From Cycas panzhihuaensis (Eukaryota; Cycadophyta): a DNA stretch of 64,000 nt. The translations under genes and the position numbers were made by a program. How positions within the stretch are numbered: position 1 is the first letter of the stretch; every line of letters starts with the position of its first letter. This document shows, one piece after another, positions 21,552 through 33,061 of the stretch. The stretch covers positions 52,459,741 through 52,523,740 of the forward strand of contig CM041465.1 in the NCBI GenBank assembly GCA_023213395.1, written 5' to 3'. A model generated the notes under the pieces. That model was not told the DNA's origin, searched no databases, and saw only the letters and a list, made by a program, of their open reading frames with translations.

Positions 21552-23550
21552 ATGGAGGGCTATCCTTCTGACTGGGCATATCATGCCTTCACTTTAGGAA
21601 CTCATGAGTTCCCCATGTCATTCCCAGGGTCTACCCAAGATGGTAGCGACCCTATTTACTATCTGGGTGATCAACATCACCCACTTGATGCCCATCCCTC
21701 TACCCATGTAGTAGAGGATTCGTCTCCTCATGAGACTTGCCACCCAAGGGATGATTCTTATGAGGAGCACCCTGAGGGGTCTACCTTGTTTGAGGTCCCA
21801 TCTACCTCCTATGATCATGTAGTCACCCCTCCCACTGATGTGGTTGAAGCTCTCAATGAGTGCTTCTGAGCTACTTGTCTTCAAATATGTTCTAGATGGC
21901 TTGAAGATGTTTTGCGTGGTGGGGTGCCTTCCTCATCCACATATGTTCCACCATATTCATCTGCACCTACTCCTCCTACAACTAGTAACCCTTTCGTACC
22001 TTCACATCAATCTCGGTTACTTTCCACGTCTTCCTTAGGAACAACTACTATACCTCCTACCTCCTACCATGGTCCCAACACTTTGGGACCTCCTCATGGT
22101 ATATATTTCTCCCAGCTAGGAGTTAGCTTATCTTTTCCCAACCAAGCCAACGTGCCACCTCCTAATGTGGCACACGCATTCCCTAGTAGGTCTAGAGGTC
22201 CTACTAGTGCCCCTTTCATTAGTCATATGGGGCCCGCCCTCACATGCGCTCAAATGCATCCCAGCAGTCCATCTCTTTACATACCCCCAGGTTGTACATC
22301 TTAACCTTGGGGCCAGGGTAAAGGGAACCCCATTCCACTTTATGGGGTGGACCCTCTTCACCCATATGAGGTCACGCCTCCTATAGGTAGCCCATATGGA
22401 CAAAACCCTGTCTCTTATTCTACATTTCCATCATCCTACGTAGTCCCTCATGTTGTGCCTTCGCAAGGAAACTAGATTTCTTTCCAAGGCACTTATCCAC
22501 AAATCCCTTCTCAGTAAGGGACATTTCCTTAAGGAGGGATGGGCCTTCCTCCCCCATCCACTCCTTGTCCAGTTCCTCTTACTTCATTCATCGATCCTAT
22601 GATCCAAGCAAAGGCACAACCCTTCATGGATTATAGGTTGACACCGCTATCCGTTGAGGCACTAAGAACTAACTTACTGCCTCATCCCCCTGAAGTTCCC
22701 AAATTCGACGGAACTTCGTCGCAAGACCCAGCCAAATACGTGCGTAGTTTCTCTATGGCGTGCATAGATTACTGGGCTTATGACCACATATTAATGAAGC
22801 TATTTCCATGATCTTTATAGGGCAATGCCCTTAAGTGGTTTTATCACCTCCCTGCCCACTCCATCTTCTCATTCTAGCAATTGGTGGACGAATTCATCAA
22901 CTACTTCGATGTAGCTTGTCCATTCGAAAGCGGAATGAAATCCCTCCTTTCGCTCAAACAAGGTCACGATGAAATGAATCATGACTTTGTATGATAATTC
23001 CATGACCTCCGCCATTCCACCAAGGCTACCTTGCTTGAGCAATTGAAGAGGGATCTCTTTGTTAATGCACTATGTCCTGAAGTCCATGTAGAAGTCCTCA
23101 AGATGGGGGTAACCATGTGCGACTCCGCTATCATGAAGTTCTTAGCGTTAGAGGCTATTGAGATCCAAGCTAGACTTAAAAGGCCTCTCAAGCCCTCACA
23201 ACGTTGTGAGGCACCTCCCTTAACTAAGGAAACTAAACCTTCACAACCCACCAGGTCTACTTCTCACCCGACTGAGAAGACTTTAGACCCTCTTACTTCT
23301 ACCATATGCTCATTCGAGCGTACAATGAAGGAGCTTAAACTTCAAGCCCCTTCATCACCAATGACTAATAAATAAATTCAGTAAGCTACCCAAGCTTCCC
23401 TCCCTAGGAATGGTAATGCCCAGTCCTCTTAAGCGAGGAAGATGAATTCTTCTCTTGAGAAGAAGTGGTATTCCATTCATGGGGAGTGTTTTCATGATGA
23501 CTCACATTGTAGGGCCCAGCATCCCAGGGATGCCCCTTAATGTGATTCAT
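21552..23550 (+). pseudogene. Tat-1 gag
   Basis: One frame runs from the ATG at 21552 to about 23550 with in-frame stops but no frameshift: the open pieces from 21552, 21912, 22539 and 23031 are all in register. The N-terminal 300 residues are Pro/Ser/Thr/His-rich and low in complexity. The capsid core follows: PKFDGTSSQDPAKYVRSF at about 22699, a NALKWFYHLP block at about 22823, then FINYFDVACPFESGMKSLL and LFVNALCPEVHVEVL. A degenerate zinc-knuckle-like block (Cys and His within KWYSIHGECFHDDSHC) lies near 23467. This matches the usual Tat gag plan of a long disordered head followed by a capsid core. Most stops are TAG or TGA. Confidence 0.85.
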
Positions 23551-24040
23551 CCTCTAAACGGGCCTCAAGGCCTAATCTAGACCAACCGATCCACAAGGAT
23601 CCATTCCCCAAACATGGGGAACGTGATCGTAATACTCAGCCCAAAAATAGCTGGAACCAGAGAAGATCCCCGAATTCCCGTCCTTCCTGCAATAAGGGGA
23701 AGGGCACCCAGGATTCATCTTCTTCCTCTTATTCCCCTGACCGATGCACTCCCTCACCTTCGCGATCCTGTAACAAGGGAAAGAAGGTTATATAATTACT
23801 TGAGACCACTATATTGTATGCCTTAACTCAGTCTCAAGCTGCTAAAGAGGCCACCGTGCCTCTTCATCCATATCTCACCTTGATCCTCTTCCAGAAACTT
23901 CCCTTCTGGAACCCCCTACACTTCCTAAGACTACTCCCATATGACCTGGCCATTATTGTTTTCGAAGGGCACTTACCCAACCTACTGCGAAGGGTAAGCC
24001 TTTCTCTATCATTGACGAGCTCCACACCATCACTGCAGGG
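23551..24040 (+). other. Gag-protease linker region of Tat-1
   Basis: This is probably the spacer between gag and protease. It keeps short open pieces in several frames (for example 23614-23826 and 23814-24050) but no motif I recognise. Confidence 0.4.
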
Positions 24041-24937
24041 ATGTCCTTGATGGATGTCTTGAGAAGCTTCCCTGAGCAACATGCTCTTCTTCTTGAAGCT
24101 CTTGGCCAACAAGATGCTTCCATCCATGCGATAGGTGCTACCTCCCATGGACCACCTGTCATCTCATTTGATCCTAGAGATCTCTCATCTCCTAGTAAGT
24201 GGGAGAAGCTTTTGCATTACCTATTTGTCATTACCATTGACACTCCTGATTTTATCATAAAGAGGACCATTATAGATAATGGCTCTTCAGTTAATGCTAT
24301 GCCTGCACATATGCTCAAGGAGCTAGGCATAGTAGCTCTTGAGTCTATCCCTTAGAAATGCCAAGGGTATGATGGAACTAAGAAGTCCCCTTTAGGGACA
24401 GTCTCCCTTTCCCTCACCTTAGGAGGGAAAACTGTTTCTATCAAAGTTATTATACTTGATATCGATGTGGAGTACAACCTCTTGTTGGGCTGACCATGGC
24501 TCGACCAAATGGAAGTAATCTTCTCCACGCATTAGGGGCAACTTAAATTTGTCTATGAAGGATGAGTTAAAGTTTTCACCCATGAGCCTATACCATCTCA
24601 CACCTCTCATCCAGCTTGCTAGGCTATTTTTGATGATGAAGATAGTAATCCTGAGGAGACTACCCCTTCTATGGGACCTTTGTTTCAGGAGACAGACCTT
24701 CATCAGTTGGACCCTATGCCATGTCATGAGCCAAACCTAGTAAGGTTTACCCCTATTGGTGTAGGTAGTTATGGTTACTTAGCCATCACGGGTGATTCAG
24801 AGTTAGATAGCAAGGGTTGTGAGCCCTCTCCTCGATGTGTCACCCTGGTTTCACAAGTACCTAGGGGGATATCTCGATCAGATATTCTTACTCCTCCTCA
24901 TTCCACATTAGCTCTCGAGTCACTGGTCCTAAACTAG
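24041..24937 (+). pseudogene. Tat-1 aspartic protease
   Basis: The frame is open from 24041 to 24355 and continues in register to 24937 across a few stops. The active-site block is TIIDNGSSVNAMP near 24270, with the catalytic Asp present and Asn where most retropepsins have Ser or Thr. LKELGI follows, then the flap/C-terminal block ILDIDVEYNLLLG at about 24451, followed by a TGA where the usual R or Q of LLGRPW would be. The 3' part (MGPLFQETDL, FTPIGVGSYGYL) is a linker of unknown role. The RT that should follow is absent. Confidence 0.85.
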
Positions 24938-25986
24938 CCACTTATTTCACCTTCTTGGCCTCCTCGAATAGTTTCATATAGGTGTTCACATTGATGAGCC
25001 ACTTGTAGAGGCACTTCTTCTTCACACTCTAGATCCTTACCTAAGACTAGAGCCACTCTTACTCAGATGCAACCTTGCCACATGATCTGTCGTGTGCCAG
25101 GTCTGTTGCACTCATCTAGTTTCGACCATAATGAGATTACTGGTAGGCCTAACCACACTGGGCCTACCCTTCATCACCTATCTCCTATCCTGCGTGTGAC
25201 TACTCCTACCCCTATGTGGTCTAGGCACACCTCTTTTTCTCTTCATACTTTGAAATGAGCCTAAACTACCGCCCTAAGCTTGTTCGCATTCCCCCTACCC
25301 TTAGGTGGAATGGATAGATTAGGTCCTCATTGTTTTGGTTCCTTCTGTAGGATCCTTGTTCCCTCTTTCTTGGGAACCTCACCTCCCTATTTAGGCATCC
25401 CCCCAATTAGGGTGACTCTTGGGGTGTCATCACTCCCTCCCATCGCTATTTCCTTTGCGTATCTCGCTATGCTCCCACGTGGACATGCATGTCACCCTAT
25501 CTCTTAGCCTTGCATGTAGCCATCACTGCTACTTGTGGTGATTGTACATATCCCCGCTAGAGATATGGTCTTATATGAAAAGAAATATGCGTCCATCTCA
25601 TAATCAATAACACATCACATCCACATCAAAAACAAGCATAACTCTAGCTATGTGATAGTCAAAACATCACCCACTACATCATCATGCATACGTGCATACT
25701 CATACTCACATACATATACTCTCATATGTACACACCAAGACCAAAACATCATAAGCATACATATTTATTGTGCATCCATTGCAATGTATACCACAAACAC
25801 CATCTCATGCATCAAATGGGGTACCAATCACCCCGTCTATATACACAAAATCAATCCTCATAGCATACAAATGATAGTACATCATCCATGGGAAGCTGAT
25901 GTCCTTGCAAGGGGGGTACAATCATATGTCTCTACATGGTGACCCCCTAGAGGCCCGTGCTTTCCCTCATCACATCCTAACCTACA
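24938..25986. other. Tat-1 segment without RT, RNase H or integrase
   Basis: This is where the rest of pol should be. The open frames here (25067-25258, 25280-25507, 25652-25942) show no YxDD, no DNG..F, no zinc site and no RNase H block. The stretch at 25600-25880 is a low-complexity CA/AT-rich tract. Either a deletion of several kilobases removed pol, or the family is built without it. Confidence 0.7.
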
Positions 25987-26950
25987 TCATACCCTACTAC
26001 TACCCCTCTCTAGGGGCACATCTCCTAGTTGGTGTGGTCCCTCTCCTGGGAACCACATGCCTCCTAGGTTCCTTCGTAGCCTCCAAGAGCTCCCTACCTT
26101 ACTCCCCTCATCGCATGGCCTCCTTGGTGTCATCGCTGCTATGTAGGTATGTGTCCTACTCTGGCTCGACCTCGACGCCACCTGATCTACCAACTAATCA
26201 TATCGAGCTGGGATATGATCTCTCTCACCCTCTACTCCCCGGAGTCTCTCCTCCATGCTCTAAAACTTCTCCTCCATCCCTCAGAGATGCTCCTCTAGGA
26301 CTTCCATCTGTATCCTGCCCTTTGCGTCTCTACCTGCTCCTCCCTGAGCCTCTAGTGTTTGTACAAGACTCTATAGTGCATCTCGCTTGCTCTAAGTCTC
26401 GTCCAGCTCTCGTTGCAGCCATCCTCTAAATGGTACATGCTGCAGGGACTTTACAGCCCACATATCCCTCACCCTTGCTAATGGGATGAATGATGCCATG
26501 TGGGCACTAGCTGATCTAGGTGCATCCTCAAGCTGGATAGGTGGCTGCCCCTCTGCGTACACCTGAGGGAACATCTCCCTCACCATAGCCTCCACCAACC
26601 ACCAGATCTCTACAGTACCTGCAAACCCAACATGCTATATGTCAGTATATATCTAGCCACATACCAAATCGAAACCAAATCAAAGAATGTGGGCATCTGG
26701 CTATCAAACAACGAGGAAAGTAAGGCCTCACCTGCTGCAGCCGCTGGCTCCTTTAAGTGTGTGATGGCCTCTACCTCTGACACTCCACCAGCTGCTGGTG
26801 CCTCCTCCTATGTAATTGCCTCCACTGCTGGAGCCTACGTCGCCTCCCTCTTCTCAGTGACTACCTTTGAGAGACTTACTTGGCCTGCCCATTGCCCAAG
26901 TCTCTGGCCGCCTTTCTCCCAGCTTGTTTGTCTAGTCTATTGGTTGTCCT
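25987..26950 (-). pseudogene. Antisense gene of Tat-1 with a putative intron
   Basis: A reading frame lies on the strand opposite to gag-pro. From about 26618 down it reads VEIWWLVEAMVREMFPQV, then QPPIQLEDAPRSASAHM, RVRDMWAVKSLQHVPFRGW, a heptad-rich run (RELDET, SLVQTLEAQ, MEVLEEHL, MEERLRGVE) broken by a few TAG/TGA codons, and a basic/Gly-rich tail ending at the TGA at 25987. Just upstream are a splice-acceptor-like TTTGCAG/GT at 26618-26619 and, 113 bases further, a donor-like CAG/GTGAGG at 26731-26732. Removing 26619-26731 joins an Ala/Glu-rich exon (VVTEKREAT, HLKEPAAAAG) in frame. Antisense ORFs between pol and the 3' LTR are reported for Tat-lineage elements; the function is unknown. 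Confidence 0.55.
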
Positions 26951-27017
26951 TACATTATCCATTGCATTTCAGTGATGGGGGCATCCCTCATTTTTCATTC
27001 CTTTTATCTCCAGGTTG

Positions 27018-27214
27018 ACTTCTAGATGATACATAGGCAGCCCCTATGTTATCCTCATCTCTGTCTCCCTTGTCCATGTGTTCTTCCATGACACTCATCG
27101 ACACCCTTGGTCTATATTCTGTTCATAATTTATATATATACACATGTGCTACTAACAGTTTTTGGTTGCCAGCATTCATCATCACACCATGCTTCGAAAG
27201 CGGAGGCACTCGCT
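27018..27214. other. 3' untranslated part of Tat-1
   Basis: This is the short stretch between the antisense frame and the PPT. It shows nothing but weak CT- and AT-rich sequence. Confidence 0.5.
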
Positions 27215-27223
27215 AAGGGGAAG
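27215..27223 (+). other. PPT of Tat-1
   Basis: AAGGGGAAG lies directly before the 3' LTR start TGTTTCCC. Confidence 0.85.
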
Positions 27224-29923
27224 TGTTTCCCAGCTACTGGGAATGGACTTGAGACAAGTCAACTCAGGTAATCACAAGTATATAATTCTCACTTTTATCC
27301 TCGCTTTCGCTTGATAGAAGTTGTTTAGAGTATCATTTGATGCATGTTTGTTCGCCATTTATGTGATCGCATTGCCTTCTCTGCTTGATCACGTTGCTTG
27401 CACCTGTTGCACTCTATTTAGCCTATGACGACCCACCATGGGGCACTCCTCAGTGAGTCATGTGCCCCATATGGCACTCAGCCACTCACAACACCTCCAC
27501 AACTCCTCAAACATTGTTGTTGGTTACAATCTGCTCACATCAACACTCTTGTCAGCACTTTGAGCCCCCTTCTAGGTTTGATAGGACCTCTTCAAGACTT
27601 GTGTCTCTCTTTTAGCCACTTGCCAGCCACCTAAGCATGAGATCCCAACTGGCCAGGCCTCTGCACACCCTTCTATTTGGCTCTAGGCCTTGGTTTTATC
27701 TTTATTTTAGCTTTTAGTCCCACACTACTGCAAACTAAGCAGTACTGCGAAGTTTGCCGTGATGCAACTGTCTAAATTTATTTTTTTAATCCGTTGTGGT
27801 AATTCTCACTCTTTTCACAGAATTGCCATGTGGTGCCTTTGACTACTCACCTCCATCATAACCCTAATCGTTCGTTTAGGGTTAGGATGAGTATAAAACC
27901 CAAAAATGAATTCATTTTGCTCTCTTCTTCACTCATTTTTGCTCTCTACTCCTCTTTACGCTATGTAATTTCCTCAAGCTCTGCTCCTCTACTCTAACTC
28001 CTCTTCCATAGGTGCATCTACTGCATCTCAAGCCCTACTGCAGCAGCTTTAAGCTTCCCTTTATAGGTCCTATCTGTGGAAGGAGAATACTCTCAGCGTC
28101 ACAGTAAGCAAGCTCCAGGAACTAAGAGCAGCGTCCAGGTTTTGGCTCCCCTTCAACCTAGGTCTGAAATGCCTTCTTGACACATGTTTTTCCTTAAGTT
28201 TTTGGCAGAAGAAGACTCTCCTCTTCTACCCTACAGGTACCCTTTCAATGTCCCTTAGGTTTTCCTATTATTTCTTTCCTTTATGAGAAGTTCTTTGGTC
28301 AATTTTTGCTCCTCACTTTTCACTCTAGAGGAGCTTGTCTCTTTGCTTCCTATCCTACACTATTTTTCCTCTCTTTTCCTGCAACCCTACTCTAGGGTGG
28401 CTGCATAAGAGGGTTGTATAAGGTTGGGTGAAGGGAGAAAGGTGGGATATGTCCCCTTCTTAGCCTTCTCCCCAAGAGTTTACCCTTCTCTTCCTTCCTC
28501 TTCCGCTCCGTGCCTCCCCCTAGAGTTGGGTTAGGGATAGCGTGAGGCTTATCTCAGTTCTGAAATCAACATTGGCAACACTCACCACGCTGGTTTTAGA
28601 CCTACACCCTCGGGTTTTGGGTGTCACATAAGCCCCGAAACCCATCCCAGTTCAGTTTTGATCTTCAGCTTGCCCTGACATGACCATTTACTGTCCATAG
28701 CACCTCATCCCTTGGGTCTACCTGTTCACCATCTCGTTGGTTTGTTATCTCTTCTACTTGCTGTCTAAAATAGCCATCGCGCTCTTGTCTTTTCCCATTG
28801 AGGCTACATGGAGGTATTTGTGGGTAGGTTGGCCATTTTGAGGCTAACCTTCCTATCTTAGTTATTGCTTGGTGTTGCCTAGATCTGAGATTTGTTCGGT
28901 GGTTTTTGGAGTAGAGTGCATTACTTTTTAGCTTGATTTATTAGCCATATTTTACATTTATATACATATTAGACATACTTGGCAGCCCCCTTCTCTGGAA
29001 GGGAGAAACCTTTTCTTATGATTGACAGGTTTGCGATGGCAAAAGCACGGAAGAGGTGGACTTTTTTGATAGGTAAGCCCTTCGCTAGTGGTGCTTTCAG
29101 TTTCTTCCTTGTCTCCTTTTTTCGCTATTTTGCTTTCACATATCGGGGAAGTTAAGGTAGCCCCTCGTCCATTCTGGCAACCATCTCTAACTAGCCCCAC
29201 AGTCGCGTGGTGAGTTTGAGTGGATGAGTGCGAAAAGAGCGAAAGGGTGTGATGTTTCAGCCACGCTTCACTCCCAGGTACACCTCCTCCCTTTCTTGTC
29301 TCTTTTTGTGCTTTTGACGTTTATTTGTAAACTTTGCATACTAAGTCACATAAGAAACAAAAGGGAAATGAATGCATCTCTTGCATTCATAAGCTCTTTT
29401 CTTTTCATAATCATTTACTTCATATGTAGATAGGACTTAGACGTGAACCACGTACTCTTTAAGCCCCATCTCATCCATACGTAAGATGATTTGTCCCTTA
29501 GTCTTGCCTTTGATACTTCGTGTACTCTTGCTTGACATACTACATAACAACTTAATCCTAGTCTACATCCCTCTCCTACTTGAGCTAGGTCGTCACATAT
29601 CACACGCACCTACTTGCATGTTGCCTTCTCCCTCCTGTGAGAAGATGCAACCTTCTAGAGTCCCCCCTCCTCTTCTTGGCTATCTAAGGGGTAGGTGGGC
29701 CTCCTCCTTTGGGGCAACCCAAGGCCTCGCCTTGCTTCCTCTTTCTGAAGATTACCCTAAGGTAATTGGGCACCATTCGTGGGTCCGGAACTTGCGCTCC
29801 AGTACACGGACGCCCTGCGTGGTGTTCTTTCTTGCCATTAGGATCCCATCCATAACCCAACCACTACCATTGATAGTCCATTTCCTTCTAAGCATAGAAG
29901 ACCATCCTGTAGATGTGAATCCA
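27224..29923 (+). repeat. 3' LTR of Tat-1
   Basis: This 2,700-bp LTR has the same ends as the 5' LTR and is followed by GATTG, the TSD. The TATAAAA box is at 27892-27898. By eye it differs from the 5' LTR at many positions, mostly C/T and G/A exchanges, so this insertion is not recent. Open frames at 29224-29433, 29415-29609 and 29486-30007 correspond to frames in the 5' LTR. Confidence 0.94.
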
Positions 29924-29928
29924 GATTG

Positions 29929-30118
29929 TAAAAATATAGATCACATCATTATTCATCATAAATTATTAAATAAAATTCATACATTTCTTCATAAAAGCAT
30001 GGCCTAATTCATGATCAAATAAATCCATCATTTATTTTCTATGAAACCATTCAATAAACATGTTAAAACTTACAAATACAAACTAAATACAAATCAAAGG
30101 CTAGGTTTTGGTGAAACA
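29929..30118 (-). repeat. 3' LTR of Tat-2, second segment
   Basis: The Tat-2 LTR resumes exactly after the Tat-1 TSD: taaaaatatagatcacatca here, matching taaaaatatagattacatca from about 55010. It ends GGTTTTGGTGAAACA at 30118, the sense start being TGTTTCACC. Its counterpart in the right LTR ends at 55199. Confidence 0.9.
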
Positions 30119-30129
30119 TTTATCCCCTT
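30119..30129 (-). other. PPT of Tat-2
   Basis: The minus strand reads AAGGGGATAAA directly before the LTR start TGTTTCACC. Confidence 0.8.
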
Positions 30130-30319
30130 AACACTTAAAGCTCCTATTCTAAGAAGAGAGATATGATGGTGAGAGGTGGTAATAACACAAGTGATTATTA
30201 TTTTGGTCAAAGTGATGGGAATCAAATGAAGTATATGAATGACAAGGTGATATAGCTCTATGACCTAATCTGAAATAAATTCTATAGAATAGCAAAATAA
30301 AAAAAATCTCTTAATAGTA

Positions 30320-30560
30320 AGTCTACCTAAAAGGATTGGGTTTCTGATACCAAAAGGCCATCACTTATATCCTTTGCCTAAAAGGATTGGTCATCTAACA
30401 TCAATAAATACTTATCCAAAAGGACTGAGTATCTAATACCAAAAGAGACTTACCCAAAAGGATTGGGTATCTAACATCAAAAAAGACTTACCCAAAAGGA
30501 CTAGGTATCTATATTGCTATAACTTACCCAAAAATACTGGGTACCTAATACCAAGATGGG
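30320..30560. repeat. Tandem array 1 in the Tat-2 3' UTR, unit about 38 bp
   Basis: About six units follow the pattern acttacccaaaaggattggg then tatctaacatcaaaaaag, with several substitutions per unit. The arrays lie between the antisense frame and the PPT. Confidence 0.9.
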
Positions 30561-30578
30561 ACTTCACTACCATATAAT

Positions 30579-30718
30579 ATACCCATAAACTAGATGGGGC
30601 TTCACCACCAAATGCCCATAAACTGGATGAGACTCTACTATATAACTTGTCCATAAACTAGATGGGACTCTACTATACAACTTGCTCATAAACTGGATGG
30701 GACTCTATTATATAATTA
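30579..30718. repeat. Tandem array 2 in the Tat-2 3' UTR, unit about 35 bp
   Basis: Four units follow the pattern cccataaactagatgggact then ctactatataactt. It is unrelated in sequence to array 1, although both contain a short gatggg-like motif. Confidence 0.9.
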
Positions 30719-30788
30719 GTTATAATTTATCTCTTTTTAACCACATATTGGAGGGAAATCCTTTTACCAAAGTAAAAAAGATAGACTA

Positions 30789-31190
30789 TCATAGTTTACC
30801 AGCTCATGAACAGGTGACTTTTTGAAGCAAACCCATCATAGATTAACCTCATTAATGGGGCACTAGCTTTTAAAGACTAATTACCATAGTTTAGCCTCAT
30901 TAACAATCATTTTTGGAGGGTTCCCTATCATAGTTTAAGCTCATTAACAAGTAAAAGAAACTCAGAGCTACATTCTTATCATAGTTTTAACTCGTTAATA
31001 GGTAAAAGGAAGATTCAAAGTGAAGTTCCTATCATAGTTTTAGCTCATTAACATGTGAAAGGAGGTTTAGAGCGGAGTTTTTGTCATAGTTTTAGCTCAT
31101 TAACAAGTGAAAGGAGGTTTAGAGAAAAGTTCCTATCATAGTTTTAGCTCGTTAACAAGAAGAAGAAAACTCAAAGTAATGTCATTTGAA
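30789..31190. repeat. Tandem array 3 in the Tat-2 3' UTR, unit about 50 bp
   Basis: About eight units follow the pattern catagttttagctcattaac then aagtgaaaggaggtttagag. The left units (from 30789) are the most diverged and the right ones (31020-31150) the most alike. Confidence 0.9.
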
Positions 31191-31869
31191 GATAAATATC
31201 AAAAATTTGTATAAAAGGAAGAACCTAGGGTAATAGATCGTATCTCCAAAGGGATAATAATTGACCCTTATTAAAGTAAATATATATAATTTTAGGTATT
31301 TACAGGTAATTTTAATGAGAATAATAATTGAGAAGGAACATAATTTACTTTGATAGATCCCATGGGCATTGGAGAAAATTTTGCCAAGGAAAACAAAGAA
31401 AAACTCCTCCTTATTTTTAAGAAAATGGATGAAAAAGGATTTCATTTTTATAAGAGGAAGGAGGAGAAGGGAGATAACCAGAGGTCATTCTTCTTATTTT
31501 TGAGGCATTCAGGAGCCCATTCTTATGGAGGACTGGCCCTAGGGGATCATCATCATTAGGATGGAGTAGAGAGCCAAATATCCGATGAGTTAAAAGTATA
31601 TATATATATATATTTTTTTTTTTGAATAAAAAACACAATATTACAGTGTGAAAACCATGGCTACTACACTAAAAATGTAGTCAGTGAATGAAAATATAAT
31701 TATAAAGTAAAAAACGTGACTTTGTAATTTGGGGCCGTCAAAAGAAATCGAGTTTTTGACTGTGAAGTTTTATTTTTTGACTGTGAAATCATGTTTTTAG
31801 TTACCTAGCCATACTTTTAGACCTTTACTCAATCAAACTTCAAAAATTCTTTTTTTTTGCAGTGAAATA
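31191..31869. other. Tat-2 3' region with no gene seen
   Basis: This is AT-rich sequence between the arrays and the antisense frame, with a TA/T run at 31600-31625 and a short duplicated tttttgactgtgaa motif near 31755-31790. The frames at 31182-31445, 31350-31559 and 31417-31638 overlap on opposite strands and show no domain. Confidence 0.5.
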
Positions 31870-33061
31870 CTAAAACTGACATGATTTGAATGATGTGATG
31901 TAGGCCCTAAAGAGAGTGGAGATGCCATAAAATGAGGGAATGACCATTAAGGAGCTCATGAGCTAGTTGGATGAGGTAGGATAGGGGCTTTTGAGGGCAT
32001 ATGGCCTCTCACAGGTGAGTGCATTTACCCAGCTTGTCATGAAGCATAGGATTTTTCATGATTTCATCAGTTGTTGGGTCTTAAGATACAACATATTTTG
32101 AGTATGAGCTATTAGAGAGATCCAGATTACTATGAGGGATGTGGGGAGGATCTTGGGGTTCAGCTAGCATGGAGAGAATGAGTTAGACTCATTAGAGTGA
32201 CAAACAAGAAGTCTCAGATGGCATGCAATGAGTACCTAATAGGATTTATTAAATAGATAAACCAGCATAGGATCTTGGTAGTGTCTATTAGGACAATAGA
32301 TGACATCCTAATAATGTAAATGATCATCGCTTTGATTATCATTTATAGGATAGCTAGAACCTAGAACTTTATGGAGATTCTAACTCAATGTATAGGAGTT
32401 GTGTAGAGATGTAATAAGGGGATTTGAGTCAACTTGGGATGGTATATAGTAGATAGCATCAGTCACCAGTTATTGAGGATTTGGAGGATAGGGAGAGGCA
32501 GATTCTCATATAACTCTATATTGATATGTTGGCTATATGACCATGTTCCACTCATGAGACTAAGAGGGAAGCTAGGAGAGCTAATGATGATGGACCTAGG
32601 GATGAACAGGTGGGACATGAGGTCATGGATCTATAAGAGGCCAATGATCATGTTGAGGAGCACTCATAACCCTCTCCTCAGTAGGATGATGAGGAGGTAG
32701 TTAGTGGAGGACGCCTATGTAAGGCTACCAGTCTAGAGTGATGATGAGATAAGTGCCACAGAGAAGGCAATAATAGAGGAAGCTCCCACAATAGATGAGG
32801 GAGAGGAAGAGGATGAAACAAAGGAGGATGAGGTGGAAGAGGTGGCAAGGGTGGTGGAGAGGTAGGATGAGGTGGTACTTCATTTAGTGATGGAGCAAGA
32901 GGGAGTTACCAGGTGCTTAGGAGAGGAGGTGGAGTAACTATGGAGGGTAGAGGAGGCTCCATACAGAGCATGGAGCTAGGATCAATAGATGGATAGGGCA
33001 TGGATGGAGGGAGTAGAGCTGGAGAGGGTAGGGCCACCCAAGAGGTTTCCCATGAGCCACA
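31870..33061 (+). pseudogene. Antisense gene of Tat-2, part before the copia-2 insertion
   Basis: This lies on the plus strand, opposite to Tat-2 gag-pol. One frame is traceable with TAG and TAA stops: NKKSQMACNEYLIGFI at about 32206, HRILVVSIRTIDDIL near 32270, then an open piece at 32434-32700 (YIVDSISHQLLRIWRIG, RFSYNSILICWLYDHV). It ends in a strongly acidic segment of Glu/Asp/Val (about 32740-32860). copia-2 interrupts it at 33061, and it resumes at 40658. The plan of a conserved body, an acidic stretch, an intron and a second exon resembles the Tat-1 antisense frame, though sequence identity between them is not obvious by eye. Function unknown. Confidence 0.5.

Larger units (their letters stand above)
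18595..29923 (+). mobile_element. Tat-1: Tat-lineage element lacking RT-RNase H-integrase
   Basis: This element is 11,329 bp. It has LTRs of 2,698 and 2,700 bp, a tRNA-Arg-type PBS at 21294, and a PPT at 27215. The flanking 5-mers are GATGG (18590-18594) and GATTG (29924-29928). The uninterrupted copy at about 55005-55015 reads gatgatggtaaaaa, which confirms the insertion point inside the Tat-2 LTR. The 5.9-kb internal region holds gag and protease on the plus strand and an antisense frame near the 3' end. I could not find RT, RNase H or integrase motifs anywhere in 24940-25986 or elsewhere inside, so the element is presumably non-autonomous. Confidence 0.93.

Noticed and set aside
30320-31190. 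CRISPR array
   Set aside because: Units are direct tandem repeats without unique spacers, in a plant retrotransposon 3' UTR.
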